From positions 1 to 32,868 of the forward strand of contig CAKZPH010000108.1 in NCBI GenBank assembly GCA_937138605.1: a stretch of 32,868 nt of DNA. Reading direction: 5' to 3'. Of this stretch, positions 8,769 to 18,191 are shown piece after piece. Source of the DNA: an uncultured Ignavibacteriales bacterium (GTDB lineage Bacteria > Bacteroidota > Ignavibacteria > Ch128b). The notes beneath the pieces were generated by a model. That model worked only from the letters and a program-made list of their open reading frames with translations. It made no database searches and was not told the origin of the DNA. Position numbers and translations under genes: made by a program. The first letter of the stretch is position 1. The number at the start of each line of letters is the position of its first letter.

Positions 8769-10133
8769 TTATAATTTCTTACACATTTCAATATATTTCT
8801 TTACATCAAATTTTCTCTTGCAACCATCATAACTCATATATCGAATTTTTCCGAAGATCGGTCTTTCAAACCAGGGTCTATCGTGAACACCACCAATTGA
8901 CCATGCGCAACCAACAATACCGTTGGGATCTCTACCATCAAGTTCATACTTATCATTTAGATATAAAGCATATTCGTATGCTTTTTCAGGTGACTCGCTC
9001 CATTCAAGGATTTTTTTAGCCCAATACATTCTCATGTATCCATGCATCTTTCCTTTTTTAGTCATTTCAATCTGCGCAGCATTCCATAAATCATCATGAG
9101 TTTTGGCATTTTCAAATTCCTCAAGTGTATAGATAAATTCTCTTTTGTCGAATCTATGCTTGTTCAATGTCTGCTTTGCCCATTCAGGAAATCCATCAAA
9201 TGAATCATAGTTTGTGTTGTAATAACAGAAATTGTCAGTTAGTTCTCTCCGAATAATCATTTCTTCTAAAAATGAATCAACGCTCTCTTTATGTTTACTA
9301 TAATTTTGAAGTATTAATGCTATTTTTTGAGCAGAAATAAATCCGTAGTTTATGAATGGAGATAAATTACTCAATACATTTTTAGATGGATTGTTTCTGT
9401 TTTGGTAGTAATGCTCCAACTTATGCTCCAAAAACTCTTGAAAAGTGCTCCAGGCACTCTGCTCCCCACCAGTAATCCAATTTAATACGTTAACATTAGA
9501 ATACCTTATTGATTTAATTAAATTTTCCCAATTTGTCTTAATAGAAGAATCAAAATTTGAAGGAAGTAACGGATTAATATCTGGAAAATCATCTAAAAAT
9601 TCAATCAACAGTTTTTGAATTTTGTATCTTATTGTGTATGCTCCAAATTCTTGTTTGTTTGAGGTTATCCAACAGGGGACTATATTGTGAGAATCTACTT
9701 CATAGATTGGAATAGGGAGTTGTTCAGCTAAATATTTGATAGTTTTTTGATAATTTTTCAATGGAATAAAGTCGGTGATTAGAATCCCAACTGATGATTT
9801 CTTAAGATATTCAAACAAAGTTTCTCTATCTTTACCAACCAAAACTTCGAGATTTATGTTCAAATTCTTTAAATCATCCTCTAATTCTCTTAACCCATCG
9901 AACAAAAATTTATAATGCATATACGGTAGAAATTCATTGGAGTAAATTAACTTTTCTTCAGAATTAATAAAGTGTAAAACTTTAAGTTTCCTATTTTCTT
10001 TTTTTGCTATTTCGCAAGCAAGTAGAAGTGCCCAATTATGCTTGACTCTCTTATCCCTGTTCATCAAGTATACGATTATTCCAGGTTGATGATCTCGATT
10101 ATTTAATTTTCTGTAGCGTTTTGGATTTATCAT
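8769..10133 (-). CDS. phr: Class II CPD photolyase (deoxyribodipyrimidine photo-lyase)
   Basis: Light-driven FAD enzyme that splits cyclobutane pyrimidine dimers. The N-terminal Rossmann-like antenna domain begins with GIIVYLMNRDKRVKHNWAL, typical of class II enzymes. The C-terminal FAD domain carries the class II signatures ELTDNFCYY, KMHGYMRMYWAKKIL, LDGRDPNGIVGCAWSIGG and RPIFGKIRYMS. Length (454-458 aa) is normal. The track start is a GTG at 10145; the ATG four codons in (10133) is equally good and slightly favoured, with GAGTGA upstream. It lies about 12-24 nt after the helicase stop, so it probably shares that transcript, which links it to DNA repair. No missing residues are evident. 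Confidence 0.93.
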   Translation of the reverse strand: MINPKRYRKLNNRDHQPGIIVYLMNRDKRVKHNWALLLACEIAKKENRKLKVLHFINSEEKLIYSNEFLPYMHYKFLFDGLRELEDDLKNLNINLEVLVGKDRETLFEYLKKSSVGILITDFIPLKNYQKTIKYLAEQLPIPIYEVDSHNIVPCWITSNKQEFGAYTIRYKIQKLLIEFLDDFPDINPLLPSNFDSSIKTNWENLIKSIRYSNVNVLNWITGGEQSAWSTFQEFLEHKLEHYYQNRNNPSKNVLSNLSPFINYGFISAQKIALILQNYSKHKESVDSFLEEMIIRRELTDNFCYYNTNYDSFDGFPEWAKQTLNKHRFDKREFIYTLEEFENAKTHDDLWNAAQIEMTKKGKMHGYMRMYWAKKILEWSESPEKAYEYALYLNDKYELDGRDPNGIVGCAWSIGGVHDRPWFERPIFGKIRYMSYDGCKRKFDVKKYIEMCKKL

Positions 10134-10157
10134 ATTATTTATCACTCGGTCATTATT

Positions 10158-13100
10158 TTAAAGAATACATTTCGAATTAATAAAATATTCGCAACGCTGG
10201 CAATTAATTGTGTTTTTACTAAAATCTTTCATCTCTATTTTACTTATTATTTCACGAATCTTGTTATTGATTGCTAGAAGTTCTGATTTATCGTAAGATT
10301 TTTGATACGGTTTATCAGGAAAGTTAATAAAGAAAATTATCAAGTTTATTTTTTTATTCTCACCAAAGTAGCGATATGCTAAGAACGCGTAAACATCCAT
10401 TTGAGTTTTGTATTTGATAACTTTTAAGTCGTATTCATTGATGTCAAAAGTGTCCGTTTTGTAATCGATGATGGTAATTTCATTTTCATTGATATTTATT
10501 CTATCAATAACGCCCATCAAAATATGGTTATCTATTTTGCTTTTAATTTCGAATTCTCGTAATGAATTTTTTGATTCGAAAATTTTTTGGAAATTTTCAC
10601 TTCTGAAGAGAAATTTAAATTTTGTTTGAAGTTCTTGATAAAAAGCTTTTTGCACTGATGGTGTAAATTGTTTTAGTTCATTTTCTATTATTGAATTTAT
10701 TTCATTAAAGTCAAGTGAATTTACTTTTTTCATAATGGAATGAAACAAATTGCCAAACTCAGCTCCTCCAATTTCAAAGGTTGACTCGTCTTTTTCTGGT
10801 TCAAAAAATAAGGTTGGATGGTATCCAATTACATATTTCAATAGATAATTTCTTGGACAGAACTCGTATGTATTAATTTGTGTAGATGTAAAAATTTCTA
10901 ATTTACTTTTGGGTTGGATAGATTCAATGAATTCACCTTTTAGGAACAGCGGTTTAATTTCTGACTTTTCGATTATATCGTCTTTGCCAAAACTCAGTTT
11001 TGGATGTTGGATACTTCTAATTATATCAATGCATATCTCTCTTTGCTCTTCAACAAAATTTTTAACTCCATCTTTTTCTCTGAGAAATTTAATTTGAGTT
11101 GGAATTTTTATTTGATTTTCGTTTAATAGCACTTCTGGGGTTTTTCCTAAAGCTTTTAAAATAATTGATATTAAATATTCGTCGTTATCAGCGTTAATTT
11201 CTTCTACAAGTTTACAACCAAGGATTAAAATTTCTGAAGACCTTGTGAGAGCTACATACCATACTCGTAAATTTTCATTGAACGACTTCTTATTATATAA
11301 TAACTCACCAAAAGCTACGGGAAAAGTATACAGGTATTTATTGCTCTCTCCAGTTATATTACTCGAATCTTTAGTTTGTTTTAACTTAAATATTATTCCA
11401 GTGTTATCTTCTATTTCAAGAGTTCCGCCACGAAGGGTAAATTTACCTATTTCTTGATGAAGATTCGGTAGTATTACGACTGGAAATTCCATTCCCTTGG
11501 CTTGATGGACGGTCATCAATTCAACGCAGTTTTCTATTTCTGAAATTGTAGCTTCTGCGGTTTCTGTTTCAAATTGTGTAAGTTCGAGATATTCAATAAA
11601 ATCATTTATATCCCTAAATCCTTTCATTTCAAATTGATGGGCTAGATTAATGAATTTATTTATGTTAGCAACTATTTGATTTTTTCTTGGATGATAACTC
11701 ACATTACTTGTGTAAAAGGTGTCTTGTAAAATTTTTTGCAGGAGTATAGAAATTCCAAACTTTTTAGAAAATTCAATATGAGATTTTAGAATTTCATAAA
11801 TATTTTTTATGAAAATATCTAAAGGGTTGCTGATGACATATTTTTCAAGTTTTTCAAAAAATGTTTTGCCGTTTTGAAGATAAATTTTGAAAATCTCGGT
11901 GTCACTGCAAGCAAAAAATGGTGAGCGTAATATTGCTATTAAGGAATAATCATAATCAGTAGAAATAATAAACTTTAAGTAGTTTCTAAAATCACTTATC
12001 TCTTCCGTCTGGAAGTATCCACGACCTCCACTTACGATAAAAGGAATTCCAAATCTGATAAAAACGTTTTCATATTCTTTTATTTCTTCTCTTTTTCTAA
12101 AAAGTAGAGCGATATCACTAAATTGAATTGATCGATAAATATTTTTCTTTCGGTCAAAAATTAGTTTTTTTGATATAACTAAGTTTAATATTCTCTTTGC
12201 AATTAGCTCAGATAAATTTGTTTTATCATTATGGTTGTTTGTACCAACAATAATTTCGATTGGCTCATCAAGATATTCGTCAGGATTTTTTCCAATAGAA
12301 AGAGGAGTGTATTCCACTGATTCGTGATAGTTTTTATTTGCATTACATTCCTTTTTTTCAATGAGTTTACTGAAGATTTTATTAACTAAACCAGCAATAG
12401 TTGGAGTGGTTCTGTAGCTTTCGCTTAAATTTATTATTCCAAAATCTTTTGAGTCGACAAATCGTTTTTTGTTCAGTTCTCTAACTTCGTCTTTTAATTG
12501 TTGAAATACTTTTAATTCTGCGTTCCTGAAAGCATAAATGCTTTGTTTTTCATCGCCTACAACAAAAATATTGTGGGTATCATCAAAACCATTTGTAATT
12601 TTTTTTAATATGCTATATTGAATTGAGTCAGTATCTTGAAATTCATCAACCAGTATAAACTTGAATCGATTTGATAATTCCTCTCTTACATCTGTGAAGT
12701 CAAGAATTTTATCGGTGATTATTAGAATATCGTCAAAATCTACAACCCCATGAAGAGTTTTAATTTCATTATATCTTGTTTTTGCCTTTAAATATAAATC
12801 GATGAAAGTTAGAATCTGCTCAAGGCGCATCTTTTCGAGAACTAATCTCTGGTAATTCGATTCAAACAATTTTTTGTTGGACGTAAGAAATTCTTTTAAT
12901 TCCTTAAAAAATGAATAATCTATATTTTTTCTACGTTGATATTTTTTTGAAATGACAGGAAATTCAGTCGAGAGTTCGTATAATTTTTCGAATATCTTTC
13001 TTAAATCCTTTTTTTGAATGTATTGCGAGATTTGGTCATAAAAGTTGGTCAAAATCTCATATTCATTTTCTCTTGTTCCAAACGATTCGATTTCATCTAT

Positions 13101-13787
13101 CACCATTTTTATTTTTTCCAGTGCGTCTGTTAAAAAATCAAAGTTGTAATTAAAGAAATAATCTTCCGCAGTTTTCCAGATTTTATTGTAATACAATTCA
13201 AATTTTTTTTCGGTATCTGATTCAGAAAGGAAATATAAATCATGAATTAATTTATCAGTTAAGTATCTCTTTTGAATAAGTCTACTTAATTTCTCGGAGA
13301 CTCTGTCTTTTCCGAATAATTTAAGTAGAGATCTGACTTGTTCATTTTCGATAGATTCTAAAAGAGTTTCCTCTATTGCCTTATCAATAAATTGTAAGTT
13401 TTCTCTATCTTCAATGACCGTGATGGTTGGGTCGATACCTGATTCGATCGGAAATTGTTTTATTAAATTGAGACAGAAAGAGTGAATTGTAGAAATTTTT
13501 GCAGAGACGATGTGCTGGCGAAAAGTTTTAAGTGAGTTTGCAATTTCTTTGTCAACTGATTTTAGTTTTTCCTCAATGGCTAATGAGATTTTTGATTGAA
13601 GTTCACCAGCAGCTTTCTCTGTGAATGTGATTGCAATTATTTCATTATATTTAACTGACTTTTTTGATATTGTCTCGAGAAAACGTTGAGTGAGTATGAA
13701 AGTTTTTCCTGAACCAGCATTAGCAATAACTACTGTATTTTTATTTATATCAATAGCCTTTTTCTGGTTTTCTGTTAATACGATCAC
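10158..13787 (-). CDS. UvrD/RecB-family helicase with C-terminal Fe-S PD-(D/E)XK nuclease (AddA/RecB-like)
   Basis: ATP-dependent helicase-nuclease for double-strand-end processing. It has a Q-motif (LTENQKKAI), Walker A ANAGSGKT, motif Ia (ITFTEKAAGEL), motif II (VDEFQDTD), motif III (VVGDEKQSIYAFR), motif IV region (LSESYRTTP), motif V (TVHQAKGMEFPVV) and motif VI (VWYVALTRS). The last 200 residues are a RecB-type nuclease: GVIDRI, IIDYKTD and YKTQMDVYA supply the acidic, lysine and glutamine residues. It is framed by one Cys (CPRNYL) and a terminal C-x2-C-x7-C, the arrangement of Fe-S RecB-family nucleases such as AddB. The track starts at a TTG (13817); GTG at 13787 is preferred because GAGG lies 9 nt upstream and the Q-motif follows at once. 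It still overlaps the kinase gene by 38 bp. No AddB/RecC partner is in the window. Confidence 0.85.
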   Translation of the reverse strand: MIVLTENQKKAIDINKNTVVIANAGSGKTFILTQRFLETISKKSVKYNEIIAITFTEKAAGELQSKISLAIEEKLKSVDKEIANSLKTFRQHIVSAKISTIHSFCLNLIKQFPIESGIDPTITVIEDRENLQFIDKAIEETLLESIENEQVRSLLKLFGKDRVSEKLSRLIQKRYLTDKLIHDLYFLSESDTEKKFELYYNKIWKTAEDYFFNYNFDFLTDALEKIKMVIDEIESFGTRENEYEILTNFYDQISQYIQKKDLRKIFEKLYELSTEFPVISKKYQRRKNIDYSFFKELKEFLTSNKKLFESNYQRLVLEKMRLEQILTFIDLYLKAKTRYNEIKTLHGVVDFDDILIITDKILDFTDVREELSNRFKFILVDEFQDTDSIQYSILKKITNGFDDTHNIFVVGDEKQSIYAFRNAELKVFQQLKDEVRELNKKRFVDSKDFGIINLSESYRTTPTIAGLVNKIFSKLIEKKECNANKNYHESVEYTPLSIGKNPDEYLDEPIEIIVGTNNHNDKTNLSELIAKRILNLVISKKLIFDRKKNIYRSIQFSDIALLFRKREEIKEYENVFIRFGIPFIVSGGRGYFQTEEISDFRNYLKFIISTDYDYSLIAILRSPFFACSDTEIFKIYLQNGKTFFEKLEKYVISNPLDIFIKNIYEILKSHIEFSKKFGISILLQKILQDTFYTSNVSYHPRKNQIVANINKFINLAHQFEMKGFRDINDFIEYLELTQFETETAEATISEIENCVELMTVHQAKGMEFPVVILPNLHQEIGKFTLRGGTLEIEDNTGIIFKLKQTKDSSNITGESNKYLYTFPVAFGELLYNKKSFNENLRVWYVALTRSSEILILGCKLVEEINADNDEYLISIILKALGKTPEVLLNENQIKIPTQIKFLREKDGVKNFVEEQREICIDIIRSIQHPKLSFGKDDIIEKSEIKPLFLKGEFIESIQPKSKLEIFTSTQINTYEFCPRNYLLKYVIGYHPTLFFEPEKDESTFEIGGAEFGNLFHSIMKKVNSLDFNEINSIIENELKQFTPSVQKAFYQELQTKFKFLFRSENFQKIFESKNSLREFEIKSKIDNHILMGVIDRININENEITIIDYKTDTFDINEYDLKVIKYKTQMDVYAFLAYRYFGENKKINLIIFFINFPDKPYQKSYDKSELLAINNKIREIISKIEMKDFSKNTINCQRCEYFINSKCIL

Positions 13788-16700
13788 TGTTATTATCCTC
13801 AGCTTTAGGTAAGGCAATCATTGCAATTGTACCTTTGTTCACTTCACTTTTTATTTCTATCGTACCGTTTAAATCTTCAATAATTTTTTTGACTATGGCA
13901 AGACCAATTCCAGTTCCTTCTGTCTTCGTAGAAAAGGTTGGTTCAAATAATCTATCTTTATATTCATCAGGAATTCCACATCCATCATCTTCAACGTTTA
14001 TAAAACAGTAATTTGCATCGCTATAGAGCTTTAATTTCACTTCTTTAGTATTGGCTTGAATGGAATTTTTAATAAGATTTATGAAAACTCTTGTTAATTC
14101 TTCTTTGTCCGCATAAACAAAATAATTTTCGTTTTTGACCGACTCTAAAGAAATTTTTGTTTGAGTTGAATAAAGATTTACTATTTCTCCTAAAATCATT
14201 TCAAGGTCACATTTAGTAATGTTTCGTTCAGGCATCTTTGCAAAATGAGAAAATTCATTGGTTATTTTAACTAAAGTTTCAATTTGTTCAACCAATGTTG
14301 TGGAAACTTTTCCGAAAATTCTAGCGAACTCTTTTTTATTTTCTTTATACAGAACCTGTAAATGTTGAAGTGATAATTTCATCGGAGTTAACGGATTTTT
14401 AATTTCGTGCGCAACTTGTTTTGCCATCTCTTTCCAAGCATATTCACGTTCAGCACGCGCGAGTTTTTTGCGACTTTCTTCAAGATCTCTTATCATTTTA
14501 TTAAAAGCATCAATTAAATCGCCAACCTCATCTTCCTCTTTCCTATCAAGTTTAATCGATAAATCTCCTTCAGAAATTTTTTTGGTAGCTTCAGTTAATT
14601 GAGAAATTGGTTTTGTAACTCTTTCAAAGAATATATTACCGAATATAAAGATCAATATTATCGTTAATGAATAAGAACCTAAAATAAAAGTATCAATTTG
14701 AGCTAAGTCACGTTGGATCTTTTCTTGCTTATAAATAGTCGGTATTGAAATGATGTACGAACTATTTTGGGTATTAATTCTCTTGTATCCAACAAGATAT
14801 GGATAATTTGAAATGTACTCAAAATCAAAGGAGTAATTTTTGTTTTTTAGGTTCAAGTCGTTATAAACTTTTGAAGGAAGATGTTGAGGGAAAAATTCTA
14901 TTTTGTAAAGTTTATCTTGGGTTGAGTATAATAGTCTGTAATCAATGTAGAGATTGAAATCGATTTTTAAATTCTGTGTAAGTTCTTCTATTTTTTTTGT
15001 TGATTGGGAAATTTCTAATGAATTGCTACTTAGTGTAATAGAAAGGAAATCTAAATCTTTTTTAATTTCGTTAGATAAGCTTTCTGTCCATCTTTTTAGT
15101 TCTGAATCTCTGGTAAAATAAGCTAAAAAAATTATAGGTAGAAATGTAATAATGAATAAACCAGCGAAGAGTTTTGTTTTGAACTTTAATTTAAATTTAT
15201 AACCACGAGCCAACAAAAGTATTGCGGTAAGGATAATAACAAATACAGAGATTAATATATGAACAAGAATTAACTTAAATACGTTAAACACATAATATGT
15301 CCAACGTTTTATAGGTATGCTTATGGAAATTGCTTTCACTTGATCAGATGAGTTGAAAACATAAATATATGATTGGTAATTGCGTTCATCTATTTTTTCT
15401 TTAATCCAGAATTCATTCATTCCATTTCTAATTTTTTCATTAATCTCATAAGATAACTCTCTGAAAACAGGCAGATTTTCACCACTTACTAATGCCCACT
15501 CTTGATTTTGTAACTTATAAATAGCAAGTTCAGGAATAAGTTTCAGGGCGTTTTTTTCATATTTGATGTTTTGAAAAAGGGATGTTTTATTTTCTGAAAT
15601 GTTTTCCGGTTTGTCAACTTCAATTAAGACTCCTGCAAAACCAAAAATTTTTTCTTGATATCGAAGGGGAGTGATTCCTAGTATTGATTTTAAATCTCTA
15701 TGTTTTATGACAAAAAAAGCAGGATTTGTAACCATTTTGTAATCAAAATATTCTTTAATATAATCTGGTTCTTTCATTCCAAATCCAAAAGCCCCAATCA
15801 AATTTCCTGTATTATTAAAAAGTAATAAGTAAGAATTTAGTCCCTCATCGCTTAAGATGCTATTGACCCAATATTTATATGTAATAAAATTAAAATCGAA
15901 GGAATTGTTCCAGGAACTAAGAACAATTTTTTCAATTAATTCATCGTCGGTGGATAAGTTTTGTAGTATTTGATTTAGCGCAAAACGAATTAATTCATCA
16001 CGCGGTTTAATCAATTCATTTACTATTGTTTTTTGCAATTCCCTTTCTTGAAGGTCTGTTTTATTGAAGAGAAGAATTGATGAAAAAATTGAAGATATAA
16101 TTAGAATTAAAATAATGCTTCGGAAACTTAGGATGTACTTTTCCTCGAGTATTAAAAATGAAGCTAGTAAAGTAACAAAAGTAAAAAGAATGGCTACAAT
16201 AGAATTAAATTGTGGATTCTTATCCAATAAGTTAAAAATGATTAAGAATGATGATAATGCAGTGAAAAAAATCAGAAAGAACTTTTTAAAATCAATTTTG
16301 GTCCAAAAATTGGCCGAAATAAAAGAAATCCAAACAACAAGTTGTAAAAATGCAACTATTAATATACCATTAACAAAGACATTGTAATACATTAATGAAG
16401 TTGTTAAGTCGGGCAGTAAATTTTTCTGTTCAAAATACTTAATACTAGAATCGAAAACGAAACTTCTGAAAATTGCACCTGTTGCTCTAAAAGAAAATGG
16501 AACTAAAATAATTAAAAGTCCTGCAATTACTGATAAAAATATTTTCTTAACCTTACTAAAGTTTCTTAAATAATCTTTCTTCTCAAGAAACCAAATTTTA
16601 AGGTGAAATAAAATTATTAGAAAATTTAATACTAGTGCGGTGGAAGTCAAAAATAAATCTAACGGCGACTTTACCAAACCATAACCAAATCGTGAAGCAT

Positions 16701-17676
16701 AGAAAGAAGGATTTACAATTTCACTACCTTCAAAAAAAGAAGTAAAATCGATAATCATTAAAACTAAACGTATAAGCCAGATTGAAATCGAAAGTATAAA
16801 AACTTTAATTATGAATGAATCAATCGTTCTCAAGTCTCTAACCAATGAAATTATCAAAACAACAAATGCAAATAGCAGAATTAACTTCTGAAATTTGCTG
16901 AGTTCTTTGTTTAATTGTTCAATATAAAAATCTCTATCCGGCACATGTATAGTTAAATAAAAGGCTATTTTTCCATCATGAAATCTTATGTAACGACTTG
17001 TTTCTTTTCCTAGTTTAGTTTGTCTGATAGTTTTTTGTGATGAAGAAGTATCCCAAACAATTCGAAATTTAAATCTAGAACTTTCTTGAATGTCACTTAT
17101 AAACGATTCATTTTTAATAAATTCATTTTGTAAAAAATAATTAGTTTCAAGTGTTTTAATTGCGCTTAAATAATACGTTGTATTACCCAAATCAATTCGA
17201 CAGGTAAATATCAAAAATTTTCGAAAGTTATCCCGGGAGATTTCAAATGATTGATTTACATCAGGTGGTGGGATGTGTATTTCAGTAAAGACTTTTGTAT
17301 CAGTCCAGGCTAATGGTTTAAGTGAGTCCGATAAAATTTGAAAATTAAGGTTTCTTTTTTTATCACTTTTTAATATTTCAAATAGTAAGGAAGTTTTTTG
17401 ACTTAGTTCAATGTTTTCAAAGGATTTATGTAATTTTTTCCGTACTCTTTCACATTTTTTTGAGATTGACTTTTGTTCATCTAAAAATCTTTCCTGAATA
17501 TTTTCTGTAATTTTATTGGCTTCTTTTAAGTGATATGATTCCCAATTATCACTAAGTGACTTTGTATAATAAGGGAAATATAGTGCACTAAATAATAAAA
17601 TTAATATAGACACACTAACCAGTATAAAGTAAATATTACGGGATTTGAAGATGAATGAAGAAAGTTTACGTTTCAT
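13750..17676 (-). CDS. Giant NtrY-like sensor histidine kinase (about 12 membrane segments, HAMP)
   Basis: Membrane histidine kinase of about 1308 aa. Residue numbers use the ORF track. TM1 is at about 17-37, then an exported region to about 262. A cluster of roughly eight hydrophobic segments spans about 264-540, a second exported region about 540-795, two TMs about 798-825 and 838-856, a third exported region to about 995, and a last TM about 997-1018. Then come HAMP (about 1019-1072), HisKA with phosphoacceptor H1091 (VAHEIKNPLTPMKLS, NtrY-type) and HATPase (N box NLIKNSIQA, G1 DDGCGIPDE, F box FEPTFSTK, G2 GTGIGLAIVKK). All catalytic boxes look intact. The TTG track start is replaced by ATG 17676, which overlaps the upstream stop as TGATG. 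No response regulator is nearby, so its partner is unknown. It is much longer than typical NtrY (about 700-750 aa). Confidence 0.88.
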   Translation of the reverse strand: MKRKLSSFIFKSRNIYFILVSVSILILLFSALYFPYYTKSLSDNWESYHLKEANKITENIQERFLDEQKSISKKCERVRKKLHKSFENIELSQKTSLLFEILKSDKKRNLNFQILSDSLKPLAWTDTKVFTEIHIPPPDVNQSFEISRDNFRKFLIFTCRIDLGNTTYYLSAIKTLETNYFLQNEFIKNESFISDIQESSRFKFRIVWDTSSSQKTIRQTKLGKETSRYIRFHDGKIAFYLTIHVPDRDFYIEQLNKELSKFQKLILLFAFVVLIISLVRDLRTIDSFIIKVFILSISIWLIRLVLMIIDFTSFFEGSEIVNPSFYASRFGYGLVKSPLDLFLTSTALVLNFLIILFHLKIWFLEKKDYLRNFSKVKKIFLSVIAGLLIILVPFSFRATGAIFRSFVFDSSIKYFEQKNLLPDLTTSLMYYNVFVNGILIVAFLQLVVWISFISANFWTKIDFKKFFLIFFTALSSFLIIFNLLDKNPQFNSIVAILFTFVTLLASFLILEEKYILSFRSIILILIISSIFSSILLFNKTDLQERELQKTIVNELIKPRDELIRFALNQILQNLSTDDELIEKIVLSSWNNSFDFNFITYKYWVNSILSDEGLNSYLLLFNNTGNLIGAFGFGMKEPDYIKEYFDYKMVTNPAFFVIKHRDLKSILGITPLRYQEKIFGFAGVLIEVDKPENISENKTSLFQNIKYEKNALKLIPELAIYKLQNQEWALVSGENLPVFRELSYEINEKIRNGMNEFWIKEKIDERNYQSYIYVFNSSDQVKAISISIPIKRWTYYVFNVFKLILVHILISVFVIILTAILLLARGYKFKLKFKTKLFAGLFIITFLPIIFLAYFTRDSELKRWTESLSNEIKKDLDFLSITLSSNSLEISQSTKKIEELTQNLKIDFNLYIDYRLLYSTQDKLYKIEFFPQHLPSKVYNDLNLKNKNYSFDFEYISNYPYLVGYKRINTQNSSYIISIPTIYKQEKIQRDLAQIDTFILGSYSLTIILIFIFGNIFFERVTKPISQLTEATKKISEGDLSIKLDRKEEDEVGDLIDAFNKMIRDLEESRKKLARAEREYAWKEMAKQVAHEIKNPLTPMKLSLQHLQVLYKENKKEFARIFGKVSTTLVEQIETLVKITNEFSHFAKMPERNITKCDLEMILGEIVNLYSTQTKISLESVKNENYFVYADKEELTRVFINLIKNSIQANTKEVKLKLYSDANYCFINVEDDGCGIPDEYKDRLFEPTFSTKTEGTGIGLAIVKKIIEDLNGTIEIKSEVNKGTIAMIALPKAEDNNSDRINRKPEKGY
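13797..13800 (-). promoter_or_regulatory. Ribosome binding site GAGG setting the helicase GTG start
   Basis: On the minus strand GAGG sits 9 nt before GTG (13787) and lies inside the 3' end of the kinase gene. No comparable site precedes the TTG at 13817. This supports the shorter start and implies translation coupled to the kinase. Confidence 0.5.
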
Positions 17677-18149
17677 CAATTAATTGTTATTTGACTAATT
17701 TCCCAACTTGTACCGTTCCAACTTAGTTCAAAATAAACTTGAAAACTTTCAATAATTCCCTTACGGTGGCAAATCAATTTACCTGTAAAATGGGTGGAAG
17801 TTGCGTCTGTTAATTTAGATGTGACTTGAAAATTTAATGGTTCATAAATTTTCATAAAGTTTTGAATTACATAGTATGTCTGATTATTAGAATAAAAACC
17901 TCGCTCACCTGTCTTTAAACTAACATATACTTGTTTTGCAAAGTAACCTGAAAGCTGGTCAATTTCCCTTTCTGCAAATAATTTAGAAATAATTTCTATT
18001 TTTTCTGCTGCAGAAGGAACTTGTTTTATTGCTTTTTGTTTCTCTTGCAGGTTTTGTTTTAATAGATTTTGACCCTTTTGCTGTGAGTAAAATTCACTAC
18101 AATTAAAAATCAATATTAATACAAACAGATATGAGATTATTTTTTTCAT
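17676..18149 (-). CDS. Small exported DUF4783-like protein
   Basis: A 157-aa protein with an N-terminal signal peptide (hydrophobic KKIISYLFVLILIF, then NCSEFYSQQ). The cysteine sits in FNC, which is not a good lipobox, so signal peptidase I processing or a non-canonical lipoprotein are both possible. The mature part, about residues 50-157, resembles the NTF2-like DUF4783 fold: IISKLFAEREIDQLSGYF, a central stretch ending in FMKIYEP, and the closing FELSWNGTSWEISQI. The family has no assigned function. The stop overlaps the kinase ATG as TGATG, and the FN3 lipoprotein stop is 42 nt upstream, so it is mid-operon. A role as an accessory to the kinase's exported domains is possible but only inferred. 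Confidence 0.7.
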   Translation of the reverse strand: MKKIISYLFVLILIFNCSEFYSQQKGQNLLKQNLQEKQKAIKQVPSAAEKIEIISKLFAEREIDQLSGYFAKQVYVSLKTGERGFYSNNQTYYVIQNFMKIYEPLNFQVTSKLTDATSTHFTGKLICHRKGIIESFQVYFELSWNGTSWEISQITIN

Positions 18150-18191
18150 ACGACATCAAATTATGAATTTTTGGTTATTAATAAAAACAAT

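Noticed and set aside
8735-9019. 94-aa plus-strand ORF
   Set aside because: Most of it is antisense to the conserved C-terminal motifs of the photolyase.
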